NCBI GenBank assembly: GCA_002049985.1
Contig: MVCY01000076.1
Coordinates: 1 to 6,868, forward strand
Reading direction: 5' to 3'
Length of the DNA stretch: 6,868 nucleotides
Origin: Candidatus Latescibacteria bacterium 4484_181
GTDB taxonomy: Bacteria > Latescibacterota > MVCY01
Positions 1-5,693 of the stretch are shown piece by piece. Both the position numbers and the translations under genes were made by a program. The stretch's first letter is position 1. The number at the start of each line of letters is the position of its first letter. Below the pieces are notes generated by a model that saw only the letters and a program-made list of their open reading frames with translations, made no database searches and was not told where the DNA came from.

Positions 1-476
1 ATGGTACTCAGTACCCTTTCTACTTCCGTTTCTGGGACATTCAGGGCCGAAGCTATCTGCTGGACTGAACAGGTTAAATATCCGTCCGGGTCTATGTTAC
101 CAACAATAGCTTCTCCGATTCTAAGTTCCTCTGGAGAGGAGAAGGCGAATCGGAGTTGCTGAAGCAGGTGGTCCGTCAGAGAGGGCTGGCTGACAGCGAC
201 CGGCTGACGTCTCTCTTCATCAGGGGTTCTCCCCTGGCGCATAGGATAACCCATCTCAAACCCATCGGCAAGATATTCCTTCTCCGAAGATAGGTTCTCT
301 TCTTGTTTTTCTGATTCCTCCTGTGGAAGCTCCTCCAGCAATGGATTTAACTCCAGTTGCTGTCTTATCAACTGTTCCAGCTCCAAGGCTGGCAGTTGGA
401 GAAGCTGAAGAGAGTGTATCTGTCTCTGGGATAGCCTTTGCTGCAGCTGCAATTTCTGGTTTAATCGTTGAAGCAT
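1..476 (-). CDS. rpoN: RNA polymerase sigma-54 factor, N-terminal part (runs off the window)
   Basis: This is the amino-terminal 158 codons of sigma-54, the alternative sigma factor that recognises -24/-12 promoters and needs an AAA+ activator to open them. It begins at ATG 476 directly after an in-frame TAG and stays open to base 1, so the 3' part lies outside the window. Region I is the glutamine/leucine-rich activator-interacting domain: residues 1-45 include QRQIHSLQLLQL and LELEQLIRQQLELNPLLEE, the typical sigma-54 pattern. An acidic, low-conservation linker follows (residues about 46-85). The core-binding domain then starts, with the hallmark NIDPDGYL at residues 127-134. The gene lies 67 bp downstream of lptB on the same strand, the usual lptB-rpoN order. 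The ribosome binding site is weak (AGAGG about 12 bases before ATG). No frameshift is visible in this part. The DNA-binding domain and RpoN box cannot be seen. Confidence 0.93.
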   Translation of the reverse strand, partial: MLQRLNQKLQLQQRLSQRQIHSLQLLQLPALELEQLIRQQLELNPLLEELPQEESEKQEENLSSEKEYLADGFEMGYPMRQGRTPDEERRQPVAVSQPSLTDHLLQQLRFAFSSPEELRIGEAIVGNIDPDGYLTCSVQQIASALNVPETEVERVLST

Positions 477-543
477 CTAATCTTCTGACCTCTGCTATTT
501 CTCCTATCTCTATTCGTTCAGTCCCAGCGCGCCAGCATCTATA

Positions 544-1266
544 TCAGTCGAGTCTGAATCTTTCTCCTAAGTACACCTCACGGACTTGAGGGTCATTGGC
601 CAGTTCCTCAGCCGTTCCCGACTTAAGGATCTTGCCCTCAGACATAATATAAGCTCTGTCAGTTATCCGCAAGGTTTCTCGCACATTGTGATCGGTGATC
701 AATACCCCGATGCCTCTTTGCTTTAGCCCGAACACAACATTCTGAATATCTTCTACTGCAATAGGGTCTACACCCGTGAAGGGTTCATCCAAAAGGAGGA
801 ACTTGGGATTTGTAACCAGGGCCCTGGCGATCTCCACCCTTCGTCTTTCTCCTCCTGACAAGGTATCACCTTTACTCTTAGCGAGGCATGAGAGGGACAG
901 TTCCTCCAGGAGTTCGTTCAGACGTCGCTTCCGTTCTTGCCTAGAAAGGGGGAGGGTCTCCAGGATAGCCATTATATTCTCCTCCACTGTCAATTTACGA
1001 AAGACAGAAGACTCCTGGGGAAGATAACCGATGCCTTTTCTGGCCCGCTTATACATTGGAAGGGTGGTTATCTCCTCTCCATCTAAATACACCTTGCCCT
1101 GATTGGGCCCAATCATTCCTACCAGCATATAGAAGGTGGTAGTCTTGCCTGCCCCGTTTGGTCCTAAAAGACCCACTACCTCCTTTTCCCTTATTTGGAG
1201 GTTGACTCCGTCTACTACTCTTCTCCCCCCATAGGTCTTAACCAGCCCCTCAGAACTGAGTGCCAT
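544..1266 (-). CDS. lptB: LPS export ABC transporter ATP-binding protein LptB
   Basis: This is the cytoplasmic ATPase of the LptB2FGC complex, which powers extraction of lipopolysaccharide from the inner membrane into the LptA bridge. From ATG 1266 it is 240 aa, close to the 241 aa of E. coli LptB. Visible motifs are Walker A GPNGAGKT (residues 35-42), Q-loop Gln84 in YLPQES, signature LSGGE (136-140), Walker B FLLLDE (156-161) and switch His192. The PFTGVDP and GLLGPNGAGKTTTFYML stretches are typical of LptB rather than of amino-acid transporter ATPases. The start is uncertain. ATG 1266 gives MALSSEGLVKTYGGRRVV, which lines up with the family amino terminus. An in-frame TTG at 1278 adds four residues but lies only 3 bases from the purine-rich site AAGGGGAG (1289-1282), whereas ATG 1266 lies 15 bases from it. 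The gene is followed by rpoN. Upstream, where lptA and lptC are expected, only decayed sequence is seen. Confidence 0.95.
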   Translation of the reverse strand: MALSSEGLVKTYGGRRVVDGVNLQIREKEVVGLLGPNGAGKTTTFYMLVGMIGPNQGKVYLDGEEITTLPMYKRARKGIGYLPQESSVFRKLTVEENIMAILETLPLSRQERKRRLNELLEELSLSCLAKSKGDTLSGGERRRVEIARALVTNPKFLLLDEPFTGVDPIAVEDIQNVVFGLKQRGIGVLITDHNVRETLRITDRAYIMSEGKILKSGTAEELANDPQVREVYLGERFRLD

Positions 1267-1325
1267 TGTTTCAAACAATCTCTCCCCTTCTGTCAGACAG
1301 AGCTACTTCAAAGCAGCTCAGACAG
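1265..1325 (-). promoter_or_regulatory. Cluster of short hairpins and a direct repeat around the lptB start
   Basis: Reading the minus strand, an 18-base hairpin (1318-1301, AGCTGCTT/AAGTAGCT with one G-U pair in RNA) is followed by CTGTC-T-GACAG (1300-1290). The ribosome binding site AAGGGGAG comes next (1289-1282), then ATTGTTT-G-AAACAAT (1279-1265), which spans both candidate start codons. The octamer CTGTCTGA occurs at 1325-1318 and again at 1300-1293. The structures may affect lptB translation; this is inferred from sequence symmetry only. Confidence 0.35.
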
Positions 1326-1339
1326 CGCTTTTCAAGGTA

Positions 1340-1905
1340 TTTTTTTTGCATTAAGGGACATCACATCTGGACTCTGTTTCCAATGCTCCTGCCGAAAGGC
1401 CTCTACCGAGAAAAACCTTGGTATCCGTTTGCCATGATACCACCAAGCACGTCTCCAAACGGGATTGCTCCCGGTGCTGGATAGAGTCGATGACCGTGAT
1501 TAAGTGCCTCCTGCGCAAGTCTTTACAATCGTTTAGGTGAAACGTCGACAGTTTTCCGTCGGGATACCCCTTGCGGCCTCCGCAGGGACGCCTGATTTGA
1601 AACAGTGGAGACTGACCACCATAATTCCCGGATTGTAATACGATCTTCATCTGGTATTCGGCGTTCACCTGGGCCAGGTTTCCAACCAGCCAGACTGCCT
1701 GTCGGAAGCTCCCTCTCGGACGTCCCGGATCGGGGGAGAATCGGGACGCACCAGCAGGGGTTTGCATCCTATCGTGGCAGTCTTCTGAGTGGCACTTCGA
1801 ATCCTGCATGGTATAATCCTTTCTCTTCTCCAAATGCACCAGGGCCGTAGGGACAAAAGCCATAGGGAGAAAGAGGAGCCGCCTTTGGACTGTAACCTTG
1901 TGACT
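1340..1905 (-). pseudogene. Probable decayed lptA (OstA-like LPS-transport protein) remnant
   Basis: No clean gene lies in this stretch, but the minus strand reads like a frameshifted LptA. Near 1895-1815 one frame gives a signal-peptide-like run (QRRLLFLPMAFVPTALV). It continues into a frame with EVPLR (near 1800) and another with DRMQT (near 1770); joined, these resemble the LptA motif L-R-I-T-A-D-R-M. Further pieces look like Lpt beta-strand repeats: a GDV-type fragment near 1725, AEYQMKIV near 1655 (compare ADQMKIY), YPDGK near 1565 and TDTKVFLG near 1425. One frame is open for 170 codons (1863-1351), but its composition is arginine/serine-rich and unlike a folded protein. Position supports the reading: lptC-lptA-lptB-rpoN is a conserved order, and this sits directly upstream of lptB on the same strand. 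The resemblance is my own pattern reading, not an alignment score. A real but unknown 170-aa protein is the main alternative. Confidence 0.42.
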
Positions 1906-2092
1906 GACTCTCTAGATCCTGAACAGTGTTGGTCTCCAGTTATTTCTCCAACTTAGAGGCCTATATCATCGGTGCCTCAAATCCGGCTTTGGCGGCACTT
2001 TGCAGATCGCGTTAGGCGGAACAAGGCATTTTACCAGCGCCATTGATGGACAGTCTCATTGGCATCTTTACTTTCTGCTGAGAAGCTTTCGC
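1906..2092 (-). other. Possible 3' remnant of lptC between nfo and the lptA remnant
   Basis: This stretch has stops in all minus-strand frames and no plausible start. One frame gives RDLQSAAKAGFEA. After a two-base offset near 1963 the reading continues as DDIGL, a stop, then VGEITGD. The join (GFEA...DDIGL...VGEI) loosely recalls the end of LptC, where a G-x-G-F-E-A-D-L element precedes the last strands. If correct, only the carboxy-terminal third is left, because the nfo stop codon lies at 2096-2098. The identification rests mostly on position upstream of a probable lptA remnant. It may simply be unrelated non-coding sequence. Confidence 0.2.
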
Positions 2093-2095
2093 TCT

Positions 2096-2935
2096 TCAGC
2101 TTTGAACCAAGCTTCTAACCGTTTGCATGTTCCTCTCATCCTCTGCCCTGCCTGGCGGGGTCTCCATAATTCCAGGAAGGTCTTGCAGCTTGGGGTGATT
2201 GATAATCCGGCGAAACGCTTCCTGTCCGATCTCTCCTTCTCCGATGTGCCAGTGCCTGTCTACATGAGATCCCAGTGGGGTCTTTGAATCGTTGAGATGA
2301 AGCAGGCAGAGTCTGTCGAAGCCCAGCAATTGGTCAAACTCCTGGAGGGTGTTCTCCAGGCCTTCCTTGCTGGAGATGTTGTAGCCTGCTTCAAAGACAT
2401 GTGCGGTATCCAGGCAGACACCAACCCGGTTGGGATTTTCCAGCCGGGCAAACACGTCCCTGATTTGAGAGAAACTGTAGCCGATCTCAGTGCCCTGTCC
2501 CGCTGTGTTTTCAAGTAGAAGAACCACTTCTGTCTCCACTTTCCGCAGGGCCTGGTTGACTCCTGCGGCTACTTTTTTTAATGCCTGTTCTACTGGGCTC
2601 CCCATGTGTTTACCCACATGGACTACTACAAAGGCAGCACCCAACAGGTCTGCTCTGCGCAACTCTTCGGCTAAAGAGTCGATTGATCTGCGGTAGAGCG
2701 CTTCGTCAGGGGAGGCAGGATTGGGCAGATAGGGCATATGTACTACTACTGGGGAAATATCCAAACGTCTCAGTGCAGTCTGGAAAACCTTGGCCTCCTC
2801 TGATGAAAGTGGCCCGTACTTCCACCCTCTGGGATTGCGGGAGAATATCTGAACGGTCTGGCAATTGCGTTCGGCTGCCCTTTCGGCCACCTTGGAGAGT
2901 CCACCCGAAATGGAGATGTGAAATCCGAATCGCAT
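2096..2935 (-). CDS. nfo: Deoxyribonuclease IV (endonuclease IV), AP endonuclease
   Basis: This is endonuclease IV, a zinc-dependent TIM-barrel enzyme that cuts DNA 5' of abasic sites in base-excision repair and removes blocked 3' ends. At 279 aa it is close to E. coli Nfo (285 aa). All nine metal-ligand positions of the family can be seen: His66 (VVHMPYL), His106 (VVHVG), Glu142 (LLENTAG), Asp176 and His179 (CLDTAHVF), His213 (LLHLNDSK), Asp226 and His228 (DRHWHIGEG) and Glu258 (METPPG). The amino terminus GFHISISGGL and the QIFSRNPRGW segment are also family-typical. The start is ATG 2935, with AGAAGG about 8 bases upstream. The gene is divergent from feoA with a gap of about 415 bp. Downstream on the same strand lies the decayed region before lptB. 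There is no sign of damage, so it is most likely active. Confidence 0.96.
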   Translation of the reverse strand: MRFGFHISISGGLSKVAERAAERNCQTVQIFSRNPRGWKYGPLSSEEAKVFQTALRRLDISPVVVHMPYLPNPASPDEALYRRSIDSLAEELRRADLLGAAFVVVHVGKHMGSPVEQALKKVAAGVNQALRKVETEVVLLLENTAGQGTEIGYSFSQIRDVFARLENPNRVGVCLDTAHVFEAGYNISSKEGLENTLQEFDQLLGFDRLCLLHLNDSKTPLGSHVDRHWHIGEGEIGQEAFRRIINHPKLQDLPGIMETPPGRAEDERNMQTVRSLVQS

Positions 2936-2988
2936 CCTCTACGCCTTCTTTCTCAAGTTAATTGTTACTCAATATTTAACTGCCTGGG

Positions 2989-3011
2989 GTGCTTTTTGAG
3001 ACAAAAAGCAC
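2989..3011. repeat. Perfect 10-bp inverted repeat, 3-base loop
   Basis: GTGCTTTTTG (2989-2998) and CAAAAAGCAC (3002-3011) are exact reverse complements separated by AGA. The hairpin lies 54 bp upstream of the nfo start, in what would be the nfo leader or promoter region. No T-run follows on either strand, so it is not an ordinary intrinsic terminator. An operator or a leader hairpin for nfo is possible. Confidence 0.6.
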
Positions 3012-3032
3012 AAGATTGCTAAAAGACCAGGA

Positions 3033-3052
3033 GATATAATCATGTGATTATC
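3033..3052. promoter_or_regulatory. AT-rich dyad, candidate operator (Fur/DtxR-like size)
   Basis: GATATAATCATGTGATTATC contains exact 7-bp arms, ATAATCA and TGATTAT, around a TG centre, with GATA and TATC outer ends. Its size and AT-rich symmetry resemble metal-regulator operators of the Fur type (GATAAT hexamers), and the neighbouring operon is for iron. However, it lies about 210 bp upstream of the feoA -35 element and about 98 bp from the nfo start, so its target is unclear. The assignment to any regulator is inference. Confidence 0.3.
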
Positions 3053-3261
3053 CTTCACTTTGCACGCGGTGTTCTTGTGTCCAAACAAATCTCGATACCC
3101 TTTACTGACAGACCGCTCCAGATATATAAAATAACCGTTTCGATGCAATTTGGCAAGGAGATTGTGATATTTATCTCTACTTTTGGAGCTAAATCTTCTT
3201 CCATGGACCCATATCTTAAACGGTGGGATGGTGTGGATCTCGCATCTGAAATTCAAAACGC

Positions 3262-3290
3262 TTGACCCTGGAAGAGGAATCTTTTATATT
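3262..3290 (+). promoter_or_regulatory. Sigma-70-type promoter for feoA
   Basis: TTGACC (3262-3267) and TATATT (3285-3290) are separated by exactly 17 bases. This is a close match to the vegetative promoter consensus, and transcription would start near 3297. feoA starts about 50 bases further on, so the leader would be short. No other element in the gap fits as well. I see no convincing metal-regulator operator overlapping it. Confidence 0.6.
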
Positions 3291-3336
3291 CTGGAGGTGT
3301 TTGCCTTTTCTAATTGTACATGAGTTGTCTAAAAAT

Positions 3337-3345
3337 AGGAGGTGA
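3337..3345 (+). promoter_or_regulatory. Strong ribosome binding site of feoA
   Basis: AGGAGGTGA is a full complement of the 16S rRNA 3' end, with 7 bases between the GGAGG core and ATG 3350. It decides the start in favour of ATG 3350 over an in-frame TTG at 3314. Confidence 0.85.
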
Positions 3346-3349
3346 GTAC

Positions 3350-3607
3350 ATGTCGGATAAGGAAGTTGTGTCACTTCTGCACATGAAATCGGGTAGCAGA
3401 GGCCAAGTGGTAGAGATTACCGGAGGAATAGGATTCCAGAGCCACTTGGACTCCTTGGGCATCAGGCGGGGAAAGATTGTGCAGAAACTAGCTGCCCATC
3501 CCTTGCGAGGCCCCATAGTGATTGAATTGGACGGCACCCGAATCGCCATCGGTCGAAGAATGGCCAACAGAATCTTGTTGAAGGAGTTAGGAGCTAATCG
3601 CACATGA
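3350..3607 (+). CDS. feoA: Ferrous iron transport protein A (FeoA)
   Basis: FeoA is a small cytoplasmic SH3-like protein thought to support the Fe2+ transporter FeoB. From ATG 3350 it is 85 aa, in the usual 75-90 range. Visible family features are the opening strand (residues about 15-25, GSRGQVVEITGG), the L-x-S-L-G-I-R-x-G core (HLDSLGIRRG), and the closing strands with P-I-V-I-E-L-D-G-T-R-I-A-I-G-R-R-M-A followed by a short helix. The start is fixed by a near-perfect ribosome binding site. The gene begins a plus-strand operon with feoB 26 bp downstream and the remains of a DtxR-type regulator beyond it. It shows no damage, in contrast to both downstream partners. Confidence 0.92.
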   Translation: MSDKEVVSLLHMKSGSRGQVVEITGGIGFQSHLDSLGIRRGKIVQKLAAHPLRGPIVIELDGTRIAIGRRMANRILLKELGANRT

Positions 3608-3633
3608 CTGCATCAAAAAGGGGCATAGTTTAG

Positions 3634-3726
3634 ATGAAAATAGTATTGATGGGTAACCCAAATGTCGGTGAGGTTCAGGGGGGAGAAGGCAGAACTGATC
3701 GATCTGCCAGGCGCCTACACTCTTGA
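3634..3726 (+). pseudogene. feoB: FeoB amino-terminal fragment ending after a frameshifting deletion
   Basis: ATG 3634 lies 26 bp after the feoA stop, with AAGGGG about 10 bases upstream. It encodes MKIVLMGNPNVG, the exact start expected of FeoB up to the middle of the G1 P-loop (GxxNxGKS). The next codons should give K-S/T and switch I. Instead the frame runs into out-of-frame sequence and stops at TGA 3724-3726 after 30 codons. The FeoB frame resumes one base over, in the overlapping reading frame from 3662. The missing piece is about 27-30 residues, and the frame offset shows that the lost length is not a multiple of three. Confidence 0.85.
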
Positions 3727-5248
3727 GCCCACCTCCAGGGCAGAAGAGGTGGCAACCAGAATGCTGCAGGAGGCAGATCTGGTGATTAATGTGGTCGATG
3801 CTACTAATCTGGAGAGGAATTTGAATCTCACCTTACACCTTATTGAACGCGGCAAACCCTTGGTGGTTGCCCTGAATATGTGGGATGACGCCAGACATCG
3901 AGGAATAAAAATCGATAACAAAAAATTACAGAAGCTGCTGGGTGTCCCAGTAATCCCCACGGTAGGACTCACTGGCGAGGGCGTTAAGGAACTGGTACTA
4001 TCCTTGGGAAGGGCGACCTCTCGGGAAGCCATAAGCCGCACGAAAGAGGAGAGATGGTCACAGATAGGTGAGATTATCCGTGAATGTCAAAGCCTCACTC
4101 ACCGTCATCACACGCTGTTGGAAACCGTAGGCGATTTCACAGTTAAGCCCCTTACCGGGTTGCCTATCGCCTTAGTGGTTGTATACTTCACCTTTAAAGC
4201 CATTAGGTATATGGGAGAGGGCTTAATAGGGCATCTGTTTGACCCGCTGTTCGAAAGGTTCTGGGCTCCTCTGATGATGAATTTAAGCTCCCTGCTGGGT
4301 TCGTCAGGATTTCTTCATGATGTGTTAGTCGGAAAGCTCATTTCCGGGGAGATAGATTTTGTGCAGTCATTTGGTCTGCTAACCACTGGGCTTTATGTCC
4401 CCATCGCCATGGTCTTACCTTATGTGCTCTCCTTCTACCTGGTCCTCGGGATATTGGAAGACCTGGGGTATCTGCCCCGGTTGGCCATATTGGTTGACAG
4501 CTTAATGCACAAGGTGGGATTGCACGGATTTGCCAGTATTCCGATGATTCTGGGCATCGGGTGTAATGTGCCTGGGGCCCTGGCTACCAGAGTCCTGGAG
4601 ACAACCAGAGAGAGATTCATCGCTGCCACTCTTATGGCTATTGCCGTGCCCTGTACGGCTCAAATAGCAATGATTATAGGAATGTTGGGCGACCAACCTC
4701 TGTATCTAACTGCGGTCTTTGGTTCCCTGTTCCTGGCATGGATAGGCTTAGGAGTCTTACTCAATAAGGTCTTGAAGGGAGAGAGTCCCGAGATATTTGT
4801 TGAGATATCGCCTTATCGGATACCCTATTGGAATACCGTGGTAAAGAAATTATGGATGCGAGTGAGGGAGTTTCTCAGCTCGGCTATTCCTATGGTACTT
4901 TTGGGTGTGCTATTTATGAATATCCTTTACAGTTTGGGAATTGTCAATTGGATAGCTGTGGTCACCGCGCCCGTGATTACCGGACTTCTTGGCTTGCCTC
5001 GGGAGGCGGTTTCAGCCCTTATAATAGGTTTCCTGAGAAAGGACGTGGCTGTGGGGATGTTGGTCCCGCTTAACCTGAGTGCCGGGCAACTGGTGGTAGC
5101 CTGCGTGGTGCTGGCAATGTACTTTCCCTGTGTGGCTACTTTCGTCGTTTTAATCAGAGAGTTAGGGATAAAAGGTATGTTTAAGTCTACCCTGATTATG
5201 CTCTTCTCTGCCCTGGGGGCGGGAACGATACTTAACCTCATTTTCTGA
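3662..5248 (+). CDS. feoB: Ferrous iron transport protein B, lacking the P-loop and switch I
   Basis: FeoB is the inner-membrane Fe2+ transporter with an amino-terminal GTPase. This 528-codon frame holds most of it: G3 DLPG (residues 14-17), G4-type NMWD (72-75), the helical spacer domain, then the membrane part. Both Gate regions and the FeoB C domain are present, including GIGCNVPG (Cys301), AVPCTAQ (Cys331) and MYFPCVATF (Cys490). The reading ends cleanly with a hydrophobic GAGTILNLIF tail. What is missing is G1 beyond GNPNVG and all of G2, removed by a frame-changing deletion. The true start at 3634 is therefore out of frame. ATG 3662 has no good ribosome binding site, and a protein made from it could not bind GTP normally. 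I consider this a damaged gene, although the transmembrane part is uninterrupted and could have decayed only recently. An assembly error at the junction near 3667-3672 is the main alternative. Confidence 0.9.
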   Translation: MSVRFRGEKAELIDLPGAYTLEPTSRAEEVATRMLQEADLVINVVDATNLERNLNLTLHLIERGKPLVVALNMWDDARHRGIKIDNKKLQKLLGVPVIPTVGLTGEGVKELVLSLGRATSREAISRTKEERWSQIGEIIRECQSLTHRHHTLLETVGDFTVKPLTGLPIALVVVYFTFKAIRYMGEGLIGHLFDPLFERFWAPLMMNLSSLLGSSGFLHDVLVGKLISGEIDFVQSFGLLTTGLYVPIAMVLPYVLSFYLVLGILEDLGYLPRLAILVDSLMHKVGLHGFASIPMILGIGCNVPGALATRVLETTRERFIAATLMAIAVPCTAQIAMIIGMLGDQPLYLTAVFGSLFLAWIGLGVLLNKVLKGESPEIFVEISPYRIPYWNTVVKKLWMRVREFLSSAIPMVLLGVLFMNILYSLGIVNWIAVVTAPVITGLLGLPREAVSALIIGFLRKDVAVGMLVPLNLSAGQLVVACVVLAMYFPCVATFVVLIRELGIKGMFKSTLIMLFSALGAGTILNLIF

Positions 5249-5262
5249 ACGAGGAGAGAAAC

Positions 5263-5693
5263 ATCTCGAAAATTGACATCAGGCCTGGAAAATTATCTAG
5301 AAGCTCTCTGCATTCTTTCTAAGAAAGGTTCAGTGGTGCGCAGCCGTGACATTTCTGCAAGATAGAGGTCACTTATCTCCAACCAGACCGAAGCGATGAG
5401 AAAAACCGTCTGATGCAGGTTTGGTAAGCTGGGAAAACTGCGGACATGCAACCGTGACCCAAAAGGACATTGCTGTGGCTCAGCAGATTTGAACCCACCA
5501 CAAAATTCTGTCCCGATTCTTCAGACGTATATTGGGGATCAAAAACGGAGGGAGCCGAGGAAGATACCTGCAAAATAGAAACCATGCCAGTCCGGAAACC
5601 TTGAGAATGCTTAAGCTATTTATTCAATCTATACGATTCTGTTATGAGGAACACCGCAATTGGGTAAAGGAGTCCCAAGAGAAACTGAAATAG
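5263..5693 (+). pseudogene. Frameshifted DtxR/MntR-family metal-dependent repressor
   Basis: Just after feoB the plus strand carries a broken DtxR-type iron/manganese-responsive repressor. Read across frames it gives: LTSGLENYLEALCILSKKG then VVRSRDISAR (5273-5362), LEVTY one frame over (5362-5376), TEAMRK back in the first frame (5387-5404), SDAGLV (5409-5426), VTQKDIAVAQQI then TGA at 5490, HHKILSRFFRRILGI, EGAEEDTCKIE in another frame (5548-5580), then HASPETLRMLKLF and the stop TAG at 5691-5693. The order matches the family: winged-helix DNA-binding domain, then the metal-binding/dimerisation domain, with the Cys/Glu/His ligand segment E-D-x-C-x-x-E-H. At least four frame changes and one in-frame TGA make it non-functional as written. 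A purine-rich site GAGGAGAG (5251-5258) sits at normal distance from ATC 5263, which could be the former ATG. DtxR-type genes often accompany feoAB and repress them. Confidence 0.82.

Larger units (their letters stand above)
2936..3261. other. Divergent nfo / feoA intergenic region without a supported gene
   Basis: This 326-bp stretch separates minus-strand nfo from the plus-strand feo promoter. It holds a perfect 10-bp inverted repeat (2989-3011) and an AT-rich 20-bp dyad (3033-3052). A 95-codon minus frame (3256-2969) and a 73-codon plus frame (3044-3265) are open, but neither has a convincing ribosome binding site, recognisable motif or protein-like composition. I treat both as chance. No clear promoter for nfo could be assigned. 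Confidence 0.5.

Noticed and set aside
323..589. 88-codon plus-strand frame opposite rpoN
   Set aside because: It is a shadow of the sigma-54 coding strand. The minus-strand reading carries clear sigma-54 motifs across the same bases.
1351..1863. 170-codon open frame on the minus strand between nfo and lptB
   Set aside because: Its composition is rich in Arg, Ser, Cys and His with no recognisable motif. The LptA-like pieces switch between this frame and the others, so I read it as part of a decayed gene rather than an intact protein.
2969..3256. 95-codon minus-strand frame upstream of nfo
   Set aside because: It has no ribosome binding site, no motif and no protein-like pattern, and it covers the hairpin and dyad of the divergent regulatory gap. 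It is probably a chance frame.
3044..3265. 73-codon plus-strand frame before feoA
   Set aside because: It has no ribosome binding site or recognisable domain, and it ends inside the feoA -35 element. It is more likely chance than a gene.
5480..5500. GGTTCAAATC-like string on the minus strand resembling a tRNA T-loop
   Set aside because: The bases on either side do not form a T-stem, and no acceptor or anticodon arm is found. The stretch is explained by the DtxR-family remnant on the plus strand.
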